From NCBI GenBank assembly GCA_037179385.1, contig CM074179.1, forward strand, positions 28,712,046-28,776,045: DNA of 64,000 nucleotides, in the 5' to 3' direction. The translations under genes and the position numbers were made by a program. This DNA is from Holothuria scabra. Its lineage: Eukaryota > Echinodermata > Holothuroidea > Aspidochirotida > Holothuriidae. The notes under the pieces were generated by a model. That model saw only the letters and a list, made by a program, of their open reading frames with translations, had not been told where the DNA came from and did no database searches. Position 1 is the stretch's first letter. The number at the start of each line of letters is the position of its first letter. This document shows, piece after piece, positions 22,008 to 33,470 of the stretch.

Positions 22008-23107
22008 ATCACAACCTCCTTCTTGATTCTCTTACCCGACGTTTTGGGGTTGAAGGCACAGTGCTCGACTGGTTCAAATCTTATTTACTACATCGTCAAC
22101 AGTATGTCATGATAAACAATGTGCGGTCAAAACCCTTCCCAGTAAGTTTTGGTGTGCCACAAGGATCTTGCTGTGGACCTCAATTGTTCACATGGCATGC
22201 CAGTTCTCTGTTTGACGTTGTTGCTGCTCATTCACCAAGTATACATGGATATGCAGATGATCATAGCATATACCTTAGTATGAATGCAGGTGACCCCACT
22301 GACGTAAGTGATTCGATCGCAAAGCTTGAAATGTGTCTGCAAGATGTCAAGAACTGGATGATTTTCAATAAACTAAGAATGAATGACAGTAAAACAGAAG
22401 TAATTTTATTTGGTTCCAACCAACAGTTGTCCAAACTTAACATTGAAAATATTATTGTTGGTAACACCCCTGTTAAAGTCTCGTCGTCTGTGAAGTACTT
22501 AGGAGCTTGGTTAGATCATGGTCTTTCTATGTCTGATCATGTCAATAGTAAGTGTAAAACTGCTTTTTACCATCTGTATAACATTAGACAGTGTGCTAAA
22601 TTCCTAAGCAAGACCGCTATCATTGCTCTTGTGAATGCACTGGTTCATAGCTGTATCGACTATTGCAATATTTTGCTAACTGGTATTCCGAAATGTATGC
22701 TGTACAAGATACAGCGTGTGCAAAATTACGCTGCCAGACTAGTTGCTAACAAGAACAGGTTACTCCCATCCTTAGCCTTGCTGAAGGACTTGCATTGGCT
22801 CCCAGTGTTTTACAGGAATCGATTCAAGATCTTGCTTCTTGTTTACAAATCCCTACACAATATGGCACCACTCTACCTTTCCAACATGTTCTCCTTTGAG
22901 AAAACAAAATATGAACTTAGATCTGAGACCACTCTCAATCTGGTTGTTCCTAGATATAGATCCATATTTGGTGAGCGCGCACTAGCTGTCCAAGGCCCTA
23001 AGTTATGGAATGATCTGCCCCTTTCAGTTAAGACAGCACGCTCTCTGGAACATTTTCAGTCCTTATTAAAAACCCACCTATTTAGCTGTGCCTTTGATGG
23101 TATCTGA
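22008..23107 (+). pseudogene. LINE ORF2 continued, RT palm and C-terminus after frame break
   Basis: Continuation of the same protein in a shifted frame: VDHNLLLDSL directly resumes motif A, then GVPQGS, GYADD (catalytic aspartates intact), LGAWLD, and the C-terminal DLHWLP and PKLWNDLPLSVK blocks typical of CR1/L2 elements. The break is at about 21995-22006, where five extra bases (ACAAT) in GACACAATACGG could account for it. Apart from that break, no stop interrupts the element, so the insertion is fairly young. Confidence 0.9.
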
Positions 23108-23220
23108 TAGTCCAACTTAGTCTTTTGTTTTCCACTGTGTCTTGTAAGGCGCATTAGAATAATTATTTTAAATAATGCCCCATATAAATTTCTTGAACTT
23201 GAACTTGAACTTGAACTTTA
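23108..23220 (+). mobile_element. LINE 3' end with TTGAAC repeat tail
   Basis: Short 3' untranslated region ending in four tandem TTGAAC units (about 23190-23218). A similar 'AAATAAACTTGAACTTGAAA' tail ends the element at 29964-31540, so the two LINEs probably share 3' recognition. Confidence 0.75.
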
Positions 23221-24237
23221 CTAAAAGTAACTTTCACACACGAGGAGAGAAATATTGTCACATGATCTTAAAGAGCCAATCATGAAACAGGACAGTCTAG
23301 TACAGTACTCTAGATTGAGATCACTGACTGCATTTCCTCTTCAGTGTTTCGTTGACTCTCTGTCTGGTTTGTTCACAAAGAAGGCATGCAAATTCGCTTT
23401 TATGTTGTGGTTTTCGCTAACAATTTAATACCTTCCGACGTGGGGTAAAAGGTTCCTTGTGGGTGGCTTTGGCCCAGATCCCAGGCAATCTTCGACGTAA
23501 ACATTTCGGTACCTGATTGTTTCGAATTTTCGGACAGAAAGTTTTACAAATTGTTTAAATTCTTATGTTATTATTGGAACATTTGAGGAAACTGCAACAC
23601 TTTTTTTCCAAGGCAGTATGTATGGGCTTGTTCTTTGGAAGTGGTATATGCCACGATCAATTTTTGACGTCTCGATAGGGCCGCTGGGACGGAGCGGGTT
23701 CCAGAAACCTTCCGTTTGTCGACCCTAGCGGGGTTCAAGAGCAGCGCTCGGGTCGGATGCAGGGGAAGCATCCGGAAGCTACGTTTTAACCTGGGAATTA
23801 TGGGAATACGAGGAATAACGATGGCAATGAGGTTCTTGCACCTACTACTTATTCAGAGCTCTAAAATGTGAATAACGAAAAAATGAAGTCTGAAACGTAT
23901 TTGAAACCGTATATTTAAACTAGAACCCCCTTATTCAAAAAAATGAATAAAATCTTGAACCTTTTTTGTCTGGTTAACCCTATATAACACATTCGTTTTG
24001 GTGCGTCGTTAAATTTATGAATCATGCATAGTGCTTGCAGACGAGAATAGGTAAATAAAAAGTGCTCTAAAATACCGTTTAAATCTCTAGAAAATCAATA
24101 AACCAAAATTAAATGTCTCTAACGCCCTTAAAAGTTTGTTTTTCTTTTTTCTGAGCAGTTCGCTCCCATCCATATTAAATATATCTCTCTGTTTCTGGGT
24201 CCCATCCTTGTATTCCTTTGCACCATTCTTGTTGTTA
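23221..24237. other. intergenic DNA
   Basis: The 23570-23790 stretch is GC-richer than its surroundings, but its minus-strand ORF (66 residues) has no family signature. Nothing else is recognised. Confidence 0.4.
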
Positions 24238-25009
24238 GGGCTGCACCGGAACTAGGATCCGGCCGGATAGTTCCGGCCGGAACCCAGATTTTGCCAAGTT
24301 CCGGTTCCGGCAGAATCCATTTAAAAGTACCTGTCCGGAACTTTATACTTGCTTCAAGTCACATACTTTCAGGCTTTGATTTAAATAATAAAAAGGTAAA
24401 TGAAAAAAGTTCTGAGAATTTTCTTTCCAGTTCCTTTGATTCTTTAACTAACAGTTTAAACTATTAAATGTGTAGTTCTACATATGATAGCAGTGAAGAA
24501 ATCAATTTGAGGTTGCTCTCCATACAGTTTTTGGCTTGTTTACCGGGAGAACCCTTGACCAGCTAAGTCCTGGAGTGAGATATTATTGCCTTTATCTTTA
24601 TAGGTGAGGGAAGAAATCCAACTGCTTTCCCTTAATGTATAAAGTTTTATTTAACTCTAAATCAGTAAAAAAGTGTTGGTGAATGCTGTTTCAGGGTCCA
24701 GGGTACTTTTAAAAGATATGCAATAGTCATACATCTTTTTTGAACTAAGGTCTTTGAATTTAATAAGCATCCTTAGCAACACAACTCTATTCTTCTGTTG
24801 TATGTTAAAAGTGTTATTGTGATATTTTTATCATGTCAAACATGTGAAGAATAATGGGAATACAATCCTTCCTTATTTTAAATTTAAAGGAAAAGGTTTA
24901 AGCTTAAAGTTAGCTTGACATGTTAACAAAAACCTCTGACTTTACTTGGCAGTTAGGGAATTAGCTTTCCTAAGGAAATATCAGTTGGGTTCATGTCTGT
25001 ATCTTTGAT

Positions 25010-25437
25010 GGTTCTCTTCAAAGGTTGAATGTTTTTGAAGCAAATGCTGAAATAATGTTGTGGAGTGTTGAACAGTGTTGACATTTCTTTCATTAACCCT
25101 TTAATTTTTATCTCTTAATTTCTTATTAAATATCTTACTATTTGGTAATTGATTCACTAAAGATTTTAAAGGACCCAACTTAAACTTTCAAAATAAAACT
25201 TGCAAGACAAACTAATGTTACTATAATCCTTTAACAAAGGATAACTTTATTTGTATGGCATGTTCCTCTGAGTCCCTATAGAGTCACAAGATATTGAACT
25301 CATGTGTCTGCATGATTATGTGCAAATCAGACATTACACTGTAAAATTGTCAATTTTTGATCAATTTTGATGTGAATTGAGACAATTTTGTTTCTTATGC
25401 TTTTCACATCAAATACCCAACTTTGTCATTTTCATGC
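25010..25437 (-). repeat. dispersed repeat B, copy 2
   Basis: Reverse-complement relative of 16880-17350, from GAAATGTCAACACTGTTCAA to GCATGAAAATGACAAAGTTG. Inside the hAT-like element. Confidence 0.65.
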
Positions 25438-25894
25438 ACTAACAAGTTGACACAAAACTGCAATCCAAAACTACCTTGTAATCCTTAATTTGTTCAGTAC
25501 TGTATGTGACCTTCAATTTCAACACAATAGGCATAAATGCTAAGTCCATACATGTTCTTAACCTCTTTTAATCATGCACTCAGTGTAACATTCTGACTCC
25601 TTCGCTTCTGACATTGACTTCACCTACAGCAGACAGTGGCAGGGCTAGGTTGTTGCATCCTGACATTGATTTGTTTTGCAATGAACGGTACAATTATTTA
25701 TTCAATTAATTTTTTGCAAGAAACAAATGCAAAAAATCACACTGTAAACTTGTCAAGACCTCCATAAATACTGTACCATTCATTCTTGGGTCCTCTTCCC
25801 CTTTCTGAGCATTAAATTATTAGAAGGAGAAACAAGCAACAAAATGTAAAAATTTTAGTCGATTCATCAAAGAGTAAAGAGGACATATAGCCAC

Positions 25895-26030
25895 ATGGGA
25901 TCCTTTCTCTCAGAGGGGCAGTGACTGTTGCCCGAGTCTAGATACCCAACCAGGTCATAATCTCTGCCTGACTGAGGCACCAAAGTCTGCCTGATCAGCA
26001 AGGTATTGGCCATTTTTTTTTTTTTTTTGG
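25895..26030 (+). repeat. dispersed repeat C, copy 1
   Basis: Shares GGGATCCTTTCTCTCAGAGG, GCCCGAGTCTAGAT, CATAATCTCTGC, GAGGCACCAAAGTCTGCC and GCAAGGTATTGGCCA, in order, with 63035-63155. It is followed by a T-run and a G-run (26014-26040). The other copy is preceded by a G-run. Confidence 0.75.
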
Positions 26031-26837
26031 GGGGGGGGGGTGAGCTGTACAGCCATGATTGCACTCCCCTTCATTCATTTTATTTCAGATGTACATTTTT
26101 ATTAACTTACAGGGTCCCCATACTTGACATGCAGATGGCTCATATTAAGAAGATGATTCCTTTTGTTTGTAATTGGTGGAGGTCAAAAATAATAACACGA
26201 GGTCACTGTCTCAGTACCATGTTTACACAATATGCCAAGTTGGGAGTCTTGAGTAGCGTTCATTTCACTAATGGTGTGTGGATGTGATATACTGTAGTGA
26301 TTATGATCCTCGATTTTGGTGGTCAAAGGTCATCTGAGGTGTGGGATCTCTGATTCTGATTTACAGTACATGATTATCTCGATGTAGGAATTAGGTTGTA
26401 TACATTTGATACATTCTATGTGGATGTTTTATGAAATACTATCTATTTGAAAAAACAAACAAACAAACAACTTTGTAGGGCAAAAAATAGCTTAGTCTTT
26501 TGGCTTTCTGATTTAAAATGCTTCAACCAGCTTCAAGTCAGCTTCATACTGTGTAGATATGAGTAATGAGAGCTATCCTCCCCTAATTAGAAACATAACT
26601 TTCTTACATGCATTATACAATGCATCCAATACACTGGTTTCGGCCGGAACTATCCGGCCGGAACTCAAAAAAAGTTCCGGCAGGTTCCGGTTCTGGCCGG
26701 ATCCAAATTTTTGATTCCGGTGCAGCCCTACTTGTTATTATCACTAAACCGAGCAATATCCTGCCATTACAGCCGTACATAACGAACGAGGACGTCCTCC
26801 TTTCTGTGGAGTTTGCCAGAAATCAAAATACTCAACC

Positions 26838-27060
26838 CCATCGATATATATTTCATTTCATTTATTTGTTTCATCACATTACATACTACAATATGATGTG
26901 AAAGGAAGTCATCCAGAAAACCAAATTGGCTTAACGAAGTGGATGACTCCCTAAAACAAAGAAAAAAGATAACAGATATTTACAACGTCTACAAAACAAA
27001 ACAAACAACAAACAAAAAACATACATACATAACCATGACATGTCTCGGTATTATGCACTT
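26838..27060 (-). mobile_element. retroposon 3' end, inverted copy
   Basis: Reverse complement of 33270-33470: shared blocks include GGATGACTTCCTTTCACATC, AAGCCAATTTGGTTTTCTGG (this copy) and the ATGAAATG-type A-rich tail. Only the 3' end is present, so it is 5'-truncated as typical for LINEs. It lies 6.4 kb from the other copy in opposite orientation. Confidence 0.75.
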
Positions 27061-28569
27061 CCGTATATTTACATGCAGCCTTTTCAAAAAAATTGTTTAG
27101 ATGAAACTTTTGAGGAGGAAAAATGCCATTTCAGGTACCGTGGTACTGAGCCAGGACGGAATGGGGGTCGACTGAGAAACGTACGTCTCCTTAAATATGA
27201 GACACTCCATCTGTGTACTGAAAGTCTGAAAGTGTGATGTTTCATCTCTTTTCGCGAGCACCAGCCACTCTAAATTTTACAGCTGACATCACGTTCTCAC
27301 ATCTATTGCTCTACAGCTGAGAAAAATTGAAGATGACCCATACTTCCCCTTTGTCTCAATTCTCCCGGATTATTGATGGAGACAGTTAGTCAAAATGAGT
27401 AAGAATACTGAAAAAAAAATGAAATTTCAAATTTCAAATTAAACTTTTGTGACTGTCACGTGTCACCTAATGATTCATCTTTTTTAATTCCTAAAATTCC
27501 ATTCATTGTCCGGAGCTTCAAGGGTTTTTTTTTTACCCCCTACCACTAATTTGTTACTGGACCCTAAGTCGTTATGGGAACGCATATAACACCTTGGTTT
27601 CAACAGCTTTTCAGTCTCAGCCTGCCCTTTCCCCTCTCCGGCCAAAGCCAGCCCGTTAGACGTCTAATACAACTCTGTAAAAAATATCGTAATTTTACAG
27701 TAATACGGGCACCGGATTCCGTTGCTCGACCTGTTATTTTACAGTTGTGTGTAAATCCAGTTTCAACGGTACCTATGGGGCCAATTTTAAGTTTTGAACA
27801 CTTGAAATGGCCTTCAAGTGAAGTAATTGGGGGGAAATAGTTACATACATGTGATCACTTTAAGATACAGCTGTCTAATGCAAAACTGTATAATAACGTT
27901 CTCTGCCTGCATGCGTCCTAACTGCTAGTACATGCTTTCACTGTAAAATTGCATTTCGTTTTTACATGGTTATTTGTGTATTTGTGTATTTGTGTATTTG
28001 CCCGAAATGGTGATAAAATGGTACAAAATATTAAATATTCGGGCGAAGTTTGTAAAAATTGCTGGGACGTTTTCAATTGTCAACTAATTAATTAAACACG
28101 GATATGTGCAACGTCCAATAATTTGCCATCTGTCCTGACCCTAACGCCGAATTCGGGCAACGGTGATGAAAGTCGGGTAATTCGTTTTCAATACCAAAAT
28201 GATACAGTGTGAAAATGTCCCCCCATAAATCTGCATGGAAATCCATTTGAACCCCTCGTAACTTGACACTTTTTCAAAAGGTGTTAGCAGTAAAATCATT
28301 ATCTGATTATAGTCGCAAGTTATGACACTCGCAGAGACCATTTCATCAATTTAGTACGTCTTGATTTTAGCCAAGAATCGTAATCGGATGAACAACATTT
28401 GCATGTATTCAATTCCGTTAAATAGTTTCGACCGCAAATATCATGCGAGACAATTTCATTCAATGGCAGTGGTATATTCTATCTTGTAGTTTTATAATCA
28501 CTTAGCAAGTTGCTGTTTTTCTATTATTGCAAAGGAAAGTTCAAAATAACGAATTCTTATATTCTACTG

Positions 28570-28992
28570 ACAAGCCAGGGAAACGCCATTTTCGGCCATC
28601 TGAGGGGTCGTGATTTTGTAAACATATACGCTCCGTGAAAACCAATGGTCGCTCCGCTAAGTTAGTTAGATGGAGTTTTAGGGCCCAGTTTCCAGCCTAT
28701 TGGTTCAAGTCGAGTCGGCCGGCGGCCACGACCTTTTTTCCAGTTTTGGCTCTCTGGCGAGAGTCTTCCGTGAAGAATTACATTTTGCGGGCAAAATATT
28801 AATAAATTTCTGATCTCTTTGCAGTTTTCTAAGTGAGTTTGAAGTCAACATGTTATTGTAAGGGGGAAAGTCAAATAGCGGATACTTAGATTCCTCTTAT
28901 AAACTTGGGAAATGCTATTTCCGGCTGTCTGAGGGGTCCCATTTTCAAACTTTTTCTATACGCTGTGCCCCAACTGATGGTGGAGGTCATCG
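28570..28992 (-). repeat. 168-bp repeat family, two minus-strand units
   Basis: Units at 28570-28662 (GGGAAACGCCATTTTCGGCC, CTGAGGGGTCGTGATTTTG, GGTCGCTCCGCTAAG) and 28908-28992 (GGGAAATGCTATTTCCGGC, CTGAGGGGTC, CAACTGATGGTGG). They match in reverse the plus-strand array at 42372-43740. A SINE 3' fragment is inserted directly against the first unit. Confidence 0.75.
28661..28752 (-). mobile_element. tRNA-derived SINE, 3' fragment
   Basis: Begins AGTTAGTTAGATGGAG (reverse complement of the CTAA tail) and runs through GGTTCAAGTCGAG and CCACGACCTTTTTTCCAG into the body. The tRNA-like head is missing. Confidence 0.75.
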
Positions 28993-29751
28993 TAGAAATT
29001 CACCCTGTCAGAATTCCTTTTTTCTTTGACGAAAGTCTTCTGTCCCCAAACTGAAATGATCCCGTACGCCTATCATATTGAAGGATTGTGCGCATTTCGT
29101 GAACAACAAAACTAGGTAAGCGATTAATTGGGGCCGGGACAACATTATCGATTTCCGCGGAGATCACGTGTCGTTCTCCCTACTATCAAACAATTATCTA
29201 CAAAATATTGAAACATTCGCGAACCCTGATTGGATCATGACCCTCTTCCCCTCCGAGTCGGATCTGGTACCACCTGTTGATAGATTGTCGAAATATCGGT
29301 TTCAATTTATCAATTACCGGTATATATTTCAATGTGATGTCTAAAATTTTGCATAAAAAGTCAAATAACGTGATAGGGAAAAGGAACTTGTAGGCTTCCG
29401 TACATTAGATTAGCACATCAGGGATTTCCCTTCAAATGGTCACATGACCATGTTGACCTGTAATTTAATTTAATGTACTGAAAGATGATTGGTTGTCAAC
29501 GTCTTTCATGACTAGGCACAGCTCTTCCTTGATTGATTATCAAATAGCAGCAAACATACTGTTTACATGGTTCTAGGTTTTGTATTTTTTGACCGCCGTC
29601 GCATTATTCCTGCAGTAAATGCAAGTACAAAGTTTGGCTGATATTAAACCACATTTAGGGGTAGCTGGGAATAATAGACGGGAAATTAAAGCAGTTTCAC
29701 TTTCAAGTTTACGAATTACTACGCAGCACAAGTAAGGTAAGTGGATGAAGT

Positions 29752-29945
29752 TAAACTGCATCCAGGTTGTGGCTTCTGTTCTATTCAGCCAGTCTAGAGC
29801 AGGACCACTCAGTGTCTGCCCTTTGGAGGCGTACTTGTCCATTTGGGACGTTAAGCTCCTTAAGGGAGCAGAACTCCTCCGGGAGTAATCGTTTGGTTTT
29901 CGCCCCTTGGCTCTTCGCCAGAGAGTCGTGGGGACTTTAAGAAAA
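29752..29945 (+). mobile_element. poly-A-tailed retroposon, copy 2
   Basis: Flanked by an 18-bp direct repeat, AAGGTAAGTGGATGAAGT (29734-29751 and 29946-29963), with an A-run at the 3' junction. The final 127 bases match copy 1 (18820-18949). The first 69 bases are unrelated to copy 1. The insertion sits exactly at the 5' truncation point of the next LINE. Confidence 0.75.
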
Positions 29946-29963
29946 AAGGTAAGTGGATGAAGT

Positions 29964-31066
29964 GCAGTTTATTGATCTCTCTAAAGCCTTTGATACCATT
30001 GACCATCAAATTCTTTTGAGTAAATTGTTTTGTTACGGTGTTCGAGGTATTGCCTATAACTGGTTTAGAAGTTATCTTCACGATCGTTGCAATTGTGTAC
30101 AATTTAATAATTCCTCGTCAAATCACACTTATTGTAATATTGGTGTACCACAAGGTTCCATACTTGGACCACTGTTATTTATTCTTTATGTAAATCATGA
30201 TATTTATAAGTCTTCTGTCAAGTCAAACTTCATTTTATATGCTGACGACACTACGGTTTTTCTCCAAAATAAGCATCTAAGCAATGCTCTTGCGGAGGCT
30301 CCCTGTGAATTTTCGCATATTTCCAATTGGCTCAGATCTAACAAATTATCACTCAATATTATGAAAACGAAACTTATGATTTTCGATAATAGGATCAATG
30401 ACTCAAGTGAAATTAGTGCATTTCTAGATGGTCATCATGTTACTGCTTCACCTCATACAAAATTCTTAGGCATCACTATAAATGAAAATTTAAATTGGAA
30501 GGAACATATCTCTGAGGTTAGTAAACAGGTTTCTAAATCAAATGGTGTTATCAATAGACTAAAAGATTATCTGCCTAGTAATGCACTTCTTACTCTCTAT
30601 AATGCTCTTGTGCTTCCACATTTAAATTATAGTCTTCTTGTTTGGGGTAATACTCATACATATCTACTTAATATTTTATTCAATGCAAGCTCCACAAACG
30701 TGTTATCCGCAACATTAGCCATGCAAATTACAGGTCACCCACCATTCCTTTATTCACTCAATGGAAAATACTAACACTAAACGAACTGTAGAAGTATCAG
30801 CTGGTAATTTTCCTGTGCAAATTTCATCATTCACTTCTTCCCTCAGTTTTTGACGACTTCTAGACATACAATTCAAACTATCATACCTACAACACTCGTT
30901 CCAAAGAATTTCTACACCATCCATACTCTAGAACAAGTCTTAACTCTTTTCAAGTACGAAGCACAGGTGTGTCTTTTTGGAATTCTCTTTGCCATGAAAT
31001 TAAAAGTTCTCCTTCACTAAACGTATTCAAGCGCAAGTTAAAGCATTTTCTTCTGAATAGTAAATA
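29964..31066 (+). pseudogene. 5'-truncated non-LTR reverse transcriptase
   Basis: Starts inside the RT domain at [17 protein letters not shown] (motif A) and continues with [15 protein letters not shown] and KFLGI blocks in one frame to about 30690. A frameshift then moves the C-terminal part (KLHKRVIRN..., TYNTRS, FWNSL) to another frame with two internal stops. It ends FKRKLKHFLLNSK with a stop near 31066. Jockey/CR1 group by motif; endonuclease and 5' RT are absent. Confidence 0.88.
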
Positions 31067-31284
31067 GGCCTATAGGTAACTTCTCAGCTTTTCACTTCCT
31101 TTTTTTCCTCCCTTTCCACCTCTTTTCTCATATTTTGTAGTCTTCTTAACACCTCTTAGCTCCTTTCCTTTATTGATAAGCTTTTGTTTTAAGGAACCAG
31201 ACCTGAAAAATTTTAACTTATTTTTGGTTCCTCTACTTCCATGTTGTATTATGCAAATCTTTTGTTATTGTGTACATGCCCTGC

Positions 31285-31481
<197 letters not shown>

Positions 31482-32340
31482 TATTGTCAATGCAACAAAA
31501 AAATTTTATCGATGGAAAGTAGAAATAAACTTGAACTTGAAATGATAAGTAAACATTGCGTGCAATATCAAAGAATTTACCAAGCCGGTAGTGCATCATT
31601 AGTAGGCCTAAATAAAACTGCCAATTAAGTTGCCACACTTGCCGTACGTGTTCCTCTAGCTACACTCACAGTGAACAAGATCTTCCATTTATGCATTTTC
31701 TTCAATGTCAGCTACATTAAAAGCTGCATGAATGTAATTATCATATCATGGCAGTCGCATTATTACGGTACAGTTCTATAGTTGGTTACCCAATCCATGC
31801 ATAGTAATGTAAGTTACCCGATACATGCACAAACAGAATCGAAGTTGGGAGAGGTAACGGCAATTACGATGGGATATGATAGGCAGATCGCATGGCTTTT
31901 TCAGGGCCAAATGAGGACAAATTGATAAAAAAAAAAATACTTAACAGTTTTATAGTTCCATAGTTAGTAAAAATATAGTTACACAATCGTGGTTAGTATA
32001 ACGTAGATTAGCTATATTAAGTCTGTTCTTTTACAATCCGGTGTCTGAATTATAAAAAGGTCTGTCCAAAAATTGTCACTTGGATAAAGGGGTGTGGCTT
32101 ATTCCTAAGAAGCTGATTCGTCCATTCGCATTCTTTCTGGGAGTTTTGCAACCCCATACAGACAGACAGAGATTAATTCATACCGTCACCGTTCCCAACT
32201 CGACATTCCCTATCGAGCTTCACCAGCTCATCCATGGGCAGAGATATCATTGAAAGCAATTTTGGCAGATTTGTTTCTTGGTTAGGCCACATAACATAGG
32301 CAATCCCCCCCCCTTTTTACTAGTATGCATACATATATGC

Positions 32341-32631
32341 TACTCTAAAAATGTAAAGAGCAAAGCTTTACTCTTTAGAAGAGTGAAAGTTGAAAAGTTC
32401 ACTCCAAACGAACGAAAATTCACTCCAAGAAGAGTGAAATTCACTCCAAATGAGCGAAGTTTCACTCTCGATGGAGTGTCCTCAGGGACCACTCTTTTTG
32501 GCACTCGTTAAAGAGAGAATTTTCAATGTTCGTTGAGTGAATTTCACTCTTTTTGGAGTAAGTTTCACTATTTGTAGAGTGAATGCACACTCTAATGAAG
32601 TAACACTCACTCTTTGGATTTTAGAGTGTAG
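32341..32631. mobile_element. foldback element family D, copy 1 (290 bp)
   Basis: Begins TACTCTAAAAATGTAAAGAG and ends TTGGATTTTAGAGTGTA. Between them are alternating CACTCCAAACGAACGAAAAT-type units on one arm and complementary GAGTGAATTTCACTC units on the other, so the whole element can fold on itself. Related copies are at 47623 and 62240. No coding potential. Confidence 0.8.
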
Positions 32632-33251
32632 ATAAAACCTGACTTGGGTATGGTAAGGAACTGCAGATAAGGCTACTGTGCTGTGTGAGTTAGAAAACTA
32701 GAACTATAATTATGACCCACATGTTATGTTTTACAGGTACTCCGCAAGGTACGAAGTGCCAGGGCAGTAGTGACATCAGGAACCCATTAGAGAATTCTGT
32801 CCCTTGAAAGTGGACTTCATGACTTGGCCGATAGCGTAACGAATTGGCCGATTTTACAACAATAGAAAACCGTAGACAGCAGCAGGCAGTCAGTGGACCA
32901 TGTAATCTGCAACAATGTTGCTTTTTGCAAGATATGTAACACGCAAGAACTTCAATTAGATTAAGGTTATCCAAGTTTCAAGGGTGTGGATTCTCTAATG
33001 TGCCCGAAGGTGGGGAGGCTCGATCTCCACAACGGGGGTGTCAGCTACCTTTTGCACTGGAAAAACAAGTCGAGTCTCCACAAGGACAGTACTGTGGACG
33101 TAGCTTAGGGTACTTAAACTTTGTTGAAGGGGTGAACCTGTTTCGTATATGGGTCCTTCCATATGAAATCAACAAATTTTCTGGACATTTTGGCACGTCA
33201 AATCTTAGATTTGGCTAATTTTTGGCGCATTTGTAGCAGTATATGTTATAG

Positions 33252-33281
33252 TAACTATGACATGTTAACATGTCATAGTTA
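33252..33281. repeat. perfect 30-bp palindrome at retroposon 5' junction
   Basis: TAACTATGACATG, then TTAA at the centre, then the exact complement CATGTCATAGTTA. The right half belongs to the retroposon 3' end (compare CATGACATG in the 26838-27060 copy). The left half is its inverted duplicate. Confidence 0.85.
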
Positions 33282-33470
33282 TGTATGTACGTTTTTTGTT
33301 TGCTGTTTGTTTTGTAGACGTTGCAAATATCTGTTATCTTTTTTTCTTGGTTATAGGGAGTCATCCACTTTGTTAAGCCAATTTTGGTTTTCTGGATGAC
33401 TTCCTTTCACATCATATTGTAATATGTAATGTGATGAAACAAATAAATGAAATGAAATAAAATGAAATAT
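33270..33470 (+). mobile_element. retroposon 3' end, direct copy
   Basis: Same 3' segment as 26838-27060 but on the plus strand, ending in AAATAAATGAAATGAAATAA. 5'-truncated; contains no coding region. Confidence 0.75.

Larger units (their letters stand above)
24238..26730. mobile_element. hAT-like element, 2.5 kb, CCGGCCGG termini
   Basis: The ends TAGGGCTGCACCGGAAC and GATTCCGGTGCAGCCCTA are inverted repeats closely related to the 4016-6624 element. Both subterminal regions carry GTTCCGGCCGGAA-type palindromes. CTTGT flanks both sides, but an 8-bp duplication is not clean. No transposase is visible. Repeat B (25010-25437) and repeat C (25895-26030) lie inside. Confidence 0.78.
26731..29733. 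other. intergenic DNA with repeat fragments
   Basis: Holds an inverted retroposon 3' end (26838-27060), a TATTTGTG minisatellite (about 27968-28000), two minus-orientation units of the 168-bp repeat (28570-28662 and 28908-28992) and a SINE 3' fragment (28661-28752). No gene is recognised. Confidence 0.5.
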
